Positions 1 through 5,813 of a stretch of 11,012 nt of DNA are shown in pieces. The translations under genes and the position numbers were made by a program. The number at the start of each line of letters is the position of its first letter. The stretch's first letter is position 1. The notes under the pieces are model-generated. The model had not been told where the DNA came from. It saw only the letters and a program-made list of their open reading frames with translations, and ran no database searches. Origin of the DNA: Pseudomonadota bacterium (lineage in GTDB: Bacteria > Pseudomonadota > Gammaproteobacteria > SZUA-229); assembly GCA_030673345.1 (NCBI GenBank), contig DAOVJH010000020.1:1-11012 (forward strand), written 5' to 3'.

Positions 1-160
1 GAATTGCCATGGCAGTGATGAACAGATTCCCGGGACAGTGAAAGCTGAACTGGATAAGCAATATCCGTTTGACCAGGCAACAGGTTACAAGCTAGGTGAC
101 CTGCGTGGTGCGATAAGTATAAAACAGCCAATGGATATTCCATTACGTAAAAAGTTTTAG
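1..160 (+). CDS. C-terminal end of a DUF3365 (Tll0287-like) heme-binding protein, 5' truncated
   Basis: The open frame starts at base 2 and ends at the TAG at 158-160, giving 52 residues. It begins NCHGSDEQIP, which reads as the end of a CxxCH heme c motif (CxNCHG) whose first cysteine lies outside the window. The following YPFDQATGYKLGDLRGAISI stretch is what I recognise from the end of DUF3365/Tll0287-like domains, where a short segment after the heme site leads to a conserved 'GY-GD-RGA-S' strand. Such proteins are periplasmic or membrane-anchored heme sensors or electron carriers. The stop lies 9 bp before the next start codon, so the two genes are probably co-transcribed. Only the tail is visible, so the full domain architecture (stand-alone, or a sensor of a kinase or cyclase) cannot be decided. 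The heme assignment rests on one partial motif and the family resemblance. Confidence 0.62.
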   Translation, partial: NCHGSDEQIPGTVKAELDKQYPFDQATGYKLGDLRGAISIKQPMDIPLRKKF

Positions 161-169
161 TCTGCACGA

Positions 170-910
170 ATGGGTGAGTTAACGCTGCTCGCAGCCTTCA
201 TGATCGGGTTGTTGGGTTCGACGCACTGTATCGGCATGTGTGGCGGTATCGTTGGCGCGTTGACCATGGGCTTGCCGGAAACAACACGTCAGTCATGGCT
301 GAAGCTGTTGCCTTACCTATTCACCTATAATATCGGGCGTTTGATCAGTTATTCACTAGCGGGCCTCATCGTCGGTTTATTGAGTAGTTCGGCAGGTGAT
401 TTTTTCCAGATAGGCAGCTTTCCTGTTGGCGGTATAGTCGGCGGTCTGTTTATGGTCGCACTGGGAATCTATATCGGCGGCTGGCTGCAGACGATGAGAT
501 ACCTGGAGCAGCTGGGCGGCTATTTCTGGCGTTTGATAGAACCGGTAGGGCAGCGTTTTATGCCGGTAAGTTCTCCTGCGCAGGCACTTGGTGTGGGCTT
601 TTTCTGGGGCTGGCTGCCCTGTGGGCTGGTGTATAGCACACTGGCATGGGCTGCCACTTCGGGTGATGCGGCTAAAAGTGCCATGTTGATGCTGGCATTT
701 GGTGTCGGTACATTGCCGATGCTCCTGGCGATGGGGGGCTTTGCCGAAAAACTTCAGCATTTCACTCGGAATAAGTGGACGCGTTATATCGCAGGTATCC
801 TGTTGATTGCTTTCGGCGCGATGATATTAACGAAAGCCCTGAGTGGCGGGCATAAGCACGGTATGGATCATAGTGGACATACTATGCAGCAGGAAATGCC
901 GTCCAGATAG
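170..910 (+). CDS. Sulfite exporter TauE/SafE-family (DsbD_2-type) membrane protein with His/Met-rich tail
   Basis: A 246-residue polytopic membrane protein with about six hydrophobic segments. Residues 16-26 carry STHCIGMCGGI, and residues 147-152 carry GWLPCG. These are the signature elements of the two internal halves of the DsbD_2/PF13386 group, usually labelled 'sulfite exporter TauE/SafE family'. YNIGRLISYSLAG at 53-65 is also typical. Members often sit near cbb3 oxidase assembly and heme or copper genes. The proposed role in thiol, metal or cytochrome biogenesis is inference, and sulfite export is unlikely to be literal. The last 20 or so residues (226-246) are rich in His and Met (HKHGMDHSGHTM), suggesting a copper-type metal site. 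It starts 9 bp after the heme-protein stop, with no clear Shine-Dalgarno, which fits translational coupling. Its stop directly abuts the end of the convergent DUF2788 gene. Confidence 0.85.
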   Translation: MGELTLLAAFMIGLLGSTHCIGMCGGIVGALTMGLPETTRQSWLKLLPYLFTYNIGRLISYSLAGLIVGLLSSSAGDFFQIGSFPVGGIVGGLFMVALGIYIGGWLQTMRYLEQLGGYFWRLIEPVGQRFMPVSSPAQALGVGFFWGWLPCGLVYSTLAWAATSGDAAKSAMLMLAFGVGTLPMLLAMGGFAEKLQHFTRNKWTRYIAGILLIAFGAMILTKALSGGHKHGMDHSGHTMQQEMPSR

Positions 911-1120
911 TTAGGCTAGCTGGCTGGCGAGATACAGCTTGATCGCATATTTTGCAACAAAGCCAAAGATACCCAGCCCTAAGCCAACGAACAATATCAT
1001 CATGCCGTAACGGCCGGCTTTGGACTCTTCCGCCAGTTTGTACACGATAAACAGCATATAGCTGATGCCAAAAGTCAGACCTATGGTCAGTGATATCTCG
1101 GTAAATTCTTTTTCGGTCAT
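911..1120 (-). CDS. DUF2788 small inner-membrane protein
   Basis: A 69-residue protein with two hydrophobic helices (about residues 8-29 and 38-60) separated by a short polar loop, KLAEESKAGRYG. The length, the MTEKEF start and the 'YKLAEESKAGR-G' loop match what I know of DUF2788 proteins of gamma- and betaproteobacteria, which have no assigned function. It is read leftward and its stop codon lies immediately next to the stop of the TauE-family gene, with no spacer, so there is no room for a dedicated terminator. The start at 1120 has no strong Shine-Dalgarno. A TATAAT on the minus strand at 1154-1159 is a possible -10 box, but I see no convincing -35 partner. The family call is by recall of sequence features, not by search. 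Confidence 0.75.
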   Translation of the reverse strand: MTEKEFTEISLTIGLTFGISYMLFIVYKLAEESKAGRYGMMILFVGLGLGIFGFVAKYAIKLYLASQLA

Positions 1121-1138
1121 GATAATTCTATGGCTAAG

Positions 1139-1194
1139 CCAAATTGGATGAATATTATAATTTTCTTATATTGCTTTTAATATAATCAATTTGG
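1139..1194. repeat. AT-rich imperfect inverted repeat upstream of DUF2788 gene
   Basis: The outer arms CCAAATTG (1139-1146) and CAATTTGG (1187-1194) are perfect complements, and the AT-rich inner sequence continues the pairing imperfectly. It lies between the start of the leftward DUF2788 gene and the larger inverted repeat at 1207-1278. It contains TATAAT-like sequences on both strands, so it may act as a promoter region. Function is not determined. Confidence 0.35.
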
Positions 1195-1206
1195 TATAGT
1201 TGGCAT

Positions 1207-1278
1207 TGTCATCTCGAACGAATGTGAGAGATTTTCTGTCGCCGGTGTACAAGATCTCTCCCGCTGGTCGAGATGACA
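1207..1278. repeat. Intergenic inverted-repeat element (REP/MITE-like)
   Basis: The left arm, TGTCATCTCGAACGAATG then TGAGAGAT (1207-1232), and the right arm (1254-1278) are inverted copies. The reverse complement of the right arm reads TGTCATCTCGACCAGCGG then GAGAGAT. They differ mainly in the middle and are separated by a 21-bp centre. Short GTCATCTCGA...GAGAGAT palindromes of this kind are a recurring type of dispersed intergenic repeat in proteobacterial and other genomes (from memory). There is no coding capacity, so if mobile it would depend on a transposase in trans. It sits just upstream of the YdjM-like gene, and the ATG at 1273 lies inside its right arm, which argues against that codon being the true start. 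It could also affect transcription by forming a hairpin. Confidence 0.7.
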
Positions 1279-1317
1279 GTAAAGTGTCAGTTTTTTATTT
1301 GTCGAGTTCTTATAAAA

Positions 1318-2367
1318 ATGGATCCCATATCACAAGCCAGCCTTGGCGCCAGTCTTTCCCAATCCTTCGCAAACGATAAATCGAAGCAGTTTGGTGCCTT
1401 AGTCATCGGTGCACTTGCAGGCATGGCACCTGATCTGGACGTGTTTATTAACTCTGATGCTGATCCCTTGCTGTTTTTAGAGTTTCACCGGCAATTTACG
1501 CATTCGCTGATATTTATACCTTTCGGTGCCTTGATCTGTAGTTTGATTTTTTACCCCTTGTTCAATTCAAAATGGGCCCACCGTGAGTGGATGCCAGCAA
1601 AGTTATCTTTTGCCCAGATTTATTTATTTTCTTTTTTAGGTTACGCCACGCATGGTTTACTGGATGCCTGTACCTCTTACGGTACACAGCTATTCTGGCC
1701 TTTTTCCAATGTGCGTGTAGCCTGGAACACGGTATCCATTATCGATCCGTTATTTACCCTGCCCGTCATTATTTTTATTGCACTTGCCGCCTATCGAAAG
1801 AAGGTGCGTTATGCACGCTTCGCTTTTGCTTACGCGGTTATATTTTTAAGTCTGGGCATCATTCAAAACCAGCGTGCAGAAAATGCAGTTTATGCCCTGG
1901 CTGAACAGCGTGGCCACACAGTAGAACGGCTACAGGTAAAGCCCAGTTTTGCCAATCGCCATGTGTGGAAGCTTATTTATGAATATGATGGCCATTATTA
2001 CGTGGATGCAGTAAAACTCTTATTGAAAACAGAGTTAATTCCAGGCACATCGATTCAGAAACTGGATGTGAAACGTGATTATCCGTGGCTGCCTGAAGAC
2101 AGCCAGCAGGCAAAAGACATCGAACGGTTTCGCTGGTTTTCAGATGGTTTTCTTGCTGTAAGCCGGCGAGATGAAAATTTAGTTACGGATGTGCGTTATT
2201 CGTTTTTGCCCAACCGGGTCGATTCGATGTGGGGTGTGGTTGTTAATAAGCAGCTGATCGATGAAGGCAAACTGGATGTGCATGTGGAATATGAAATGAT
2301 AAGAAATCTGGACGAACAAACCTACCAGCTGTTTTTCGAAATGCTTTTTTATGACAAGTTAATTTGA
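1318..2367 (+). CDS. YdjM-like membrane-bound metal-dependent hydrolase (DUF457/PF04307)
   Basis: From the ATG at 1318 the product has 349 residues. The frame stays open back to an ATG at 1273, but that codon lies in a repeat and adds 15 untypical residues. The MDPIS start at 1318 matches the family's usual MDPxTH beginning. Motifs seen are GxMAPDLDVF (35-43), FHRQFTHS (56-63) and ATHGLLDACTSYGT (110-123) followed by WPF. These are the His/Asp-rich elements thought to form the metal site of the YdjM/PF04307 family. Hydrophobic helices cover about 64-82, 100-118 and 140-190. The C-terminal 150 residues are soluble and probably an accessory domain. The first family His (in MDPxTH) is Gln6 here. 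E. coli YdjM is LexA-regulated, but I see no clear LexA box here. The substrate is unknown. Its last 9 bp overlap the end of the convergent thioredoxin gene. Confidence 0.83.
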   Translation: MDPISQASLGASLSQSFANDKSKQFGALVIGALAGMAPDLDVFINSDADPLLFLEFHRQFTHSLIFIPFGALICSLIFYPLFNSKWAHREWMPAKLSFAQIYLFSFLGYATHGLLDACTSYGTQLFWPFSNVRVAWNTVSIIDPLFTLPVIIFIALAAYRKKVRYARFAFAYAVIFLSLGIIQNQRAENAVYALAEQRGHTVERLQVKPSFANRHVWKLIYEYDGHYYVDAVKLLLKTELIPGTSIQKLDVKRDYPWLPEDSQQAKDIERFRWFSDGFLAVSRRDENLVTDVRYSFLPNRVDSMWGVVVNKQLIDEGKLDVHVEYEMIRNLDEQTYQLFFEMLFYDKLI

Positions 2368-2910
2368 TTGTTTAAGCAGCTGTTTGAGAAAGTTTACGTA
2401 TTCAGGTTTTCCCCATTCACGTCCACCGATCGCCTGATATTTTATTTCACCTTTCGGGTTAATTAAAAACGATGTCGGCAGCCCACGCGGTTTCCATACT
2501 TCTGTTACCAGGCCGTCAACATCCATCAGGCTATTTAACTCAACATCGATGGCAGCTAAAAACTCAAAGATGGTATCTTCGTCTTCAGCGGTATTGATCA
2601 TCACGATCTGAAATTTTTCACCTTGCATGCTGTCGGCCAGTTTCTGTATCGTTGGCATCTCTTCTTGACAGGGGCCGCACCAGCTTGCCCAGAAGTGCAG
2701 GAATACCCAGTGGCCTCTTGTTTTATCTAATTCAAACTTTTCACCGTCGACATCCTGTAAGGTAAAGTTTTGTGCGGCGCCGATGTCATAATGCCGGATG
2801 CCGAAAGGTGCTTTGACGTCGTTGGCAGCCTTGCTGGCAATGGCTGCCTCGGAAAAAATAATGGTGAGTATTAAAGTTAATACTTTGAAGTTGTTTATTA
2901 TGTTTTTCAC
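2359..2910 (-). CDS. TlpA/ResA-family periplasmic thiol-disulfide oxidoreductase
   Basis: A 183-residue thioredoxin-fold protein when started at the GTG at 2910. An N-terminal hydrophobic stretch (about residues 7-26, ending AAIASKA) looks like a signal peptide or anchor. The active site FWASWCGPC places the redox cysteines at 78 and 81, and the cis-Pro loop GLPTSFLI has Pro145. 'NFTLQDVDGEKFEL' upstream of the active site is the usual AhpC/TlpA strand pair. The role is disulfide exchange in the envelope, for example reducing apocytochrome c or copper-site thiols; the partner is unknown. The start was chosen because a GGAGG lies 7 nt upstream and the GTG overlaps the previous gene's TGA (GTGA), the hallmark of translational coupling. 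An in-frame ATG at 2928 would lack a Shine-Dalgarno and would place this GGAGG inside the coding region. It forms an operon with the exported protein upstream. Confidence 0.9.
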   Translation of the reverse strand: MKNIINNFKVLTLILTIIFSEAAIASKAANDVKAPFGIRHYDIGAAQNFTLQDVDGEKFELDKTRGHWVFLHFWASWCGPCQEEMPTIQKLADSMQGEKFQIVMINTAEDEDTIFEFLAAIDVELNSLMDVDGLVTEVWKPRGLPTSFLINPKGEIKYQAIGGREWGKPEYVNFLKQLLKQSN

Positions 2911-3437
2911 TGTGCATCCTCCGCACAAAACAGCTTGTCTGTGGTGATAGTGATCGGCTTGCCCTGTTTGTTATCACCGGTGGCAAAGGTCGCGTGTACG
3001 CTAAAATGCCCTTTTGTAAACGGCAGTAAAATATTGCCGCCTTCCTGTTCGTCGGGAAGATAGTCGAGTGTTTCCGGTATCAGCGTCCAGCGAAAAGTAG
3101 ACTGTTTATTGAGCGGCACGCCCATATCCTGCCAGCGTTTTTTCCAGTAATCACGGTGTTCGCGTTTGATGGGTTTGCCTGCTCCGGAAAACGTCCAGTT
3201 GGCAAGCTCCAGCCAGATCCTTTTGTCGCTCTTGTTCTTAATGCGTATGCTTACATAACACTGCTTGCTGATTACATTCAGCATGTTTTTAGGAAAGCCG
3301 CGCGCCTCATAAAATGAACCCATCTGGTTCGGTGTTCTGGGGGTGAGCTCGACATACAGATCGGGCTTCTCGATGATGATTGGCTGCACGGCCTGCATAC
3401 TGGAAACGACAATAAGGACAGGGATTATGTTTAGCAT
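2907..3437 (-). CDS. Exported protein of unknown family, coupled to a TlpA-like thioredoxin
   Basis: I do not recognise this 176-residue protein. It begins with a short hydrophobic stretch (MLNIIPVLIVVSSMQAVQP), best read as a signal peptide with cleavage near residue 18-20. The remainder is soluble and strand-rich in appearance: IIIEKPDLYVEL (20-31), CYVSIRIKNKSDKRIWLELANW (60-81) and FSVHATFATGD (145-155). That alternation resembles a small beta-sandwich such as an Ig-like or DUF fold, but this is only an impression. Two cysteines remain after the signal, Cys60 and Cys171, and could form one disulfide. It is the first gene of a leftward operon whose second gene encodes a TlpA-type disulfide protein with a GTGA overlap, so a redox partnership is plausible. 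Start ATG at 3437 has a weak GAG 8 nt upstream. Function not assigned. Confidence 0.75.
   Translation of the reverse strand: MLNIIPVLIVVSSMQAVQPIIIEKPDLYVELTPRTPNQMGSFYEARGFPKNMLNVISKQCYVSIRIKNKSDKRIWLELANWTFSGAGKPIKREHRDYWKKRWQDMGVPLNKQSTFRWTLIPETLDYLPDEQEGGNILLPFTKGHFSVHATFATGDNKQGKPITITTDKLFCAEDAQ
2918..2922 (-). promoter_or_regulatory. Shine-Dalgarno deciding the GTG start of the TlpA-like gene
   Basis: On the minus strand GGAGG is followed by 7 nt and then GTG at 2910. It lies inside the last codons of the upstream gene, whose TGA (2907-2909) shares bases with the GTG. This supports the downstream start and coupled translation of the two genes. Confidence 0.7.
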
Positions 3438-3557
3438 TGTTTGCTCAAATGGTTATGATTATTGGTGTGACTATCTAAAGCTTGCCAGGTTCACACTATC
3501 AGTGCCATGATGAAGTTTTAAGATGATACTTCAGGTTTCGAAAGAGAGTAGGGTAGC

Positions 3558-4682
3558 ATGGTTGCTGAGTTGTTGAACAATATCTGGCTGGTTTTTCTCG
3601 ATACAGCTTTCTGGCTGCTCCTTGGCCTGCTGGCGGCGGGGTTTATCAAATCATTTATCGCGGAAGATACCATGCAGCGCTGGGTTGGCGGTAACGGCAT
3701 CGGCGCGATATTACGCGCCGCGTTATTTGGCGCACCTCTGCCATTATGTTCTTGCGGCGTACTGCCAGCAGCTATCGGTCTGCACCGTGCCGGCGCATCA
3801 AAAGAAGCGACCGTATCTTTTTTAATTTCCACGCCCGAGACCAGTATAGACTCAGTCGCAGTCACGTATGCATTGATGGGTCCGGTGATGGCGATCTTTC
3901 GTCCCGTTTCGGCATTAGTTAATGCCGTAGGTACTGGGTTGCTGACGACGCTGATCGCTGATGATAAGACATCAGAAGAGAAAGCACCGTCATCAGAGAC
4001 AATAACGGCAAGCTGCTGTTCTTCAAAAGTACAGGAAGCAGAAGTTGAAAGTTCATCGTGCTGCGCCGAACAAAAATCTGAACCTTCATGTTGCTCAGAG
4101 GGCAATAAAGACAAGCGGTCAGAGAAACGATCACAGAATAAATTGATGAAAGTTCTATCTTATGCCGGGGCAGAACTACTTGATGATATTTCAAAATGGA
4201 TGGCTTTCGGTATCATACTGGCAGGTATCATGCTGACCTTTATTCCACCCGACTGGCTGGCGCAGTGGGGTGGCGGTCTGACTGCGATGCTGGTTATGCT
4301 AGTGGTAGGCATACCGATGTATATCTGCGCAGTGGCGTCGACTCCAGTGGCTGCAGGACTGTTACTGGCAGGTGTTTCTCCCGGTGCGGTGCTGGTTTTT
4401 CTGCTGGTTGGCCCAGCGACCAATATCGCCAGTTTTGCTCTGCTCAAACAGGAGCTAGGCTTGAAGGTAACAGGTATGTATCTATTTGGTCTGTCGGTTC
4501 TCAGCTTGATGATGGGGCTACTGTTGGAATGGTTGCTCGAAGCACAGAGATGGCAGATCGAAGCCAGTCTGGGTGAGGCACATGCGATGTTGCCGGATGT
4601 GGTTTCATGGGTCAGTGCGTTTGTATTAATTTTCCTGGCCATAAAACCGTTGAGGAGGGCTATTGTTCCGCAGTTGGGTTAG
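3558..4682 (+). CDS. SO_0444-family Cu/Zn efflux permease (DUF318/ArsP_1 type)
   Basis: A 374-residue inner-membrane permease built from two homologous halves, with about eight to ten hydrophobic helices. The first half holds FGAPLPLCSCGVLPAAI (57-73), with the paired Cys64 and Cys66, and STPETSIDS (91-99). The second half holds GIPMYICAVASTPVAAGLLL (251-270) and VGPATN (284-289). These motifs and the length fit the SO_0444 Cu/Zn efflux group of the DUF318/PF03773 permeases. The loop joining the halves (about 135-195) is polar, probably cytoplasmic, and carries three CC pairs at 153-154, 168-169 and 178-179, a likely metal-binding segment. Expected role: export of copper or zinc. It is divergent from the TlpA operon, with a 120-bp spacer in which I find no convincing promoter or metal-regulator operator. 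A purine-rich GAGAGTAGGG precedes the ATG. Substrate specificity cannot be read from sequence. Confidence 0.85.
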   Translation: MVAELLNNIWLVFLDTAFWLLLGLLAAGFIKSFIAEDTMQRWVGGNGIGAILRAALFGAPLPLCSCGVLPAAIGLHRAGASKEATVSFLISTPETSIDSVAVTYALMGPVMAIFRPVSALVNAVGTGLLTTLIADDKTSEEKAPSSETITASCCSSKVQEAEVESSSCCAEQKSEPSCCSEGNKDKRSEKRSQNKLMKVLSYAGAELLDDISKWMAFGIILAGIMLTFIPPDWLAQWGGGLTAMLVMLVVGIPMYICAVASTPVAAGLLLAGVSPGAVLVFLLVGPATNIASFALLKQELGLKVTGMYLFGLSVLSLMMGLLLEWLLEAQRWQIEASLGEAHAMLPDVVSWVSAFVLIFLAIKPLRRAIVPQLG

Positions 4683-4688
4683 GAGTAA

Positions 4689-4747
4689 TAGGTGACAGGC
4701 CACGAATAATTGGACATGTATAGTTTTTAATAGTGGCCTGTCACCTA
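4689..4747. repeat. Inverted repeat with perfect 15-bp arms
   Basis: TAGGTGACAGGCCAC (4689-4703) and GTGGCCTGTCACCTA (4733-4747) are exact reverse complements around a 29-bp AT-rich centre. It starts 7 bp after the permease stop codon and precedes the end of the convergent KPKA protein gene. There is no T-run after either arm, so it is not a classic intrinsic terminator. The layout resembles an REP-type or small non-autonomous palindromic element, and it may still act as a transcription barrier between the two convergent genes. Confidence 0.65.
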
Positions 4748-4799
4748 ATGGTCAATTGAAGATGCTCGCAAGTGGGTAAAAACCAGACAGGTTCTTTGT

Positions 4800-5510
4800 T
4801 TAATGCATATGCTGCGGATGTGATTCCTGCATGATCTGGTTTATTTGTCCATGTAATACATAAATCTGTTCCTGTATTCCCTGTATTTTCATTCTTGCTT
4901 TCTGTTGTTCTAGTTTAAAACGTTGAAATTTTTCTTTTTGTTTTTCAATGGTTTTGGTTCGCTCTTGCTGAAGTGCTGTCATCCTTGTTTGATATTGTTG
5001 TTGTCTTGACTGTACTTCTTTTTTAAATTCCTGGCGATGTTGCTGTATCATTTCGTTGTAGCTTGCTGCCTGTTCCTGTGACTGTACCGATGGCGTGTCT
5101 GCATGATTGCTATCAGGATTTCCTGGTGTCATCGCTGTTGATGCGGTTTCTGCGTTCACTGTATTTGCCGGTAAGTTTGCCTGTGTAGATAGATTGTTGA
5201 ATTCTTCATTAAACTTATAGGCGGTTAGAGGCATAAGAACAACGGCGGCTAGTAGTAATCCCATTGTGGTCAAAGACCAGGTCTTTTTTGGTGAAGCATG
5301 GGATGACTCGCTTTTGGTGTCTTTTTTCAAGTAGGGTGAAACATCCGCAGTATTCGTTTTAGTCGCTGCTTTGGCTTCTGCTTTAGGTTTAGCCTTAGGT
5401 TTGGCTTTAGGTTTGGCTTTCGGTTTCGCCTTGGTTTTAGCGCTGACCTTAGGTTTGGCTTTCGGTTTGGCTGCAACGTCAGATTCAGTCTTTTTTTCTT
5501 CGTCAGTCAT
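4800..5510 (-). CDS. Single-pass membrane protein with KPKA-repeat N-terminus and coiled-coil C-terminus
   Basis: I do not recognise a family. From ATG 5510 the product is 236 residues. Residues 14-50 are a low-complexity Lys/Pro/Ala tract (repeated KPKA, as in histone H1-like tails). Residues 79-97 (SLTTMGLLLAAVVLMPLTA) form one membrane helix, residues 101-148 a polar linker, and residues 150-228 a Gln/Lys/Glu-rich helix likely to be a coiled coil, ending in HPQHMH. The positive-inside rule puts the Lys-rich tail in the cytoplasm and the coiled coil in the periplasm. The start at 5510 is preferred over ATG 5564 because AGGAAG lies 6 nt upstream and MTDEEKK begins cleanly. It has no obvious operon partner. 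The basic tail could bind nucleic acid or acidic partners, a role inferred only from composition. The tract is repetitive in DNA and likely varies in length between strains. Confidence 0.72.
   Translation of the reverse strand: MTDEEKKTESDVAAKPKAKPKVSAKTKAKPKAKPKAKPKAKPKAEAKAATKTNTADVSPYLKKDTKSESSHASPKKTWSLTTMGLLLAAVVLMPLTAYKFNEEFNNLSTQANLPANTVNAETASTAMTPGNPDSNHADTPSVQSQEQAASYNEMIQQHRQEFKKEVQSRQQQYQTRMTALQQERTKTIEKQKEKFQRFKLEQQKARMKIQGIQEQIYVLHGQINQIMQESHPQHMH
5386..5475 (-). repeat. 12-bp tandem coding repeat (KPKA units)
   Basis: On the plus strand the unit GGTTTGGCTTTA recurs with small changes at 5386, 5398, 5410 and 5422, and again at 5452 and 5464 after an 18-bp variant spacer. Read on the minus strand each unit encodes a KPKA-type tetrapeptide. 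The near-identity of the DNA units, beyond what the protein repeat requires, points to expansion by slippage or unequal recombination. Confidence 0.7.
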
Positions 5511-5813
5511 CGTGTTCTTCCTGGTTATTTTTACTGGATCAAGGCCTGTTAACGACCGATACATCCTGTCATCATACTACTGGAGTGATTTTATTCTTTG
5601 ATTTGTGTCATTATTTAATATTGCTATATTCAGTATAAAGTTGTTTTACCTGGTCTTATTTGGCTGTTTTGTACATCCCCGCTTCAACCAAACCGATGCA
5701 TTTATAATGTAAATTCTTTAATGGGGATAAACTGTTCTATATTTGTTTGCAGACAGCTCCGTGCTAGAGATTAAATTTTGCCTCGTCCTAAGTAAAAAAT
5801 ATTGAGGCTTAGG
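5511..5813. other. AT-rich intergenic stretch, no gene seen
   Basis: These 303 bp between the KPKA-protein start and the tRNA carry no supportable gene. The end nearest the tRNA has two interlocked short inverted repeats on the minus strand (CCTAAG/CTTAGG at 5787-5813 and GCCTC/GAGGC), but no T-run follows a GC-rich stem, so a terminator is not supported. The promoter of the KPKA gene must lie here or beyond, but I find no good -35/-10 pair. Confidence 0.5.

Noticed and set aside
1273..1317. ATG at 1273 as start of the YdjM-like gene
   Set aside because: It falls inside the right arm of the inverted repeat and would add 15 residues not typical of the family; MDPIS at 1318 is the expected start.
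2911..2928. ATG at 2928 as start of the TlpA-like gene
   Set aside because: It has no Shine-Dalgarno and would put the GGAGG inside the coding region; the GTG at 2910 with GGAGG 7 nt upstream is better.
3465..3496. GTGTGA/TCACAC inverted repeat as a MerR-type metal-regulator operator for the permease gene
   Set aside because: The arms are only 6 bp, and no matching -35/-10 with 19-bp spacing or typical metal-regulator core is present.
3518..4642. Antisense open frames across the permease gene (two on the minus strand, one at 4196-4576 on the plus strand)
   Set aside because: They lie inside a well-supported gene and have no domain or start-site support of their own; treated as shadow frames.
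5511..5564. ATG at 5564 as start of the KPKA protein
   Set aside because: It lacks a good ribosome site and adds 18 untypical residues; ATG 5510 has AGGAAG upstream and begins MTDEEKK.
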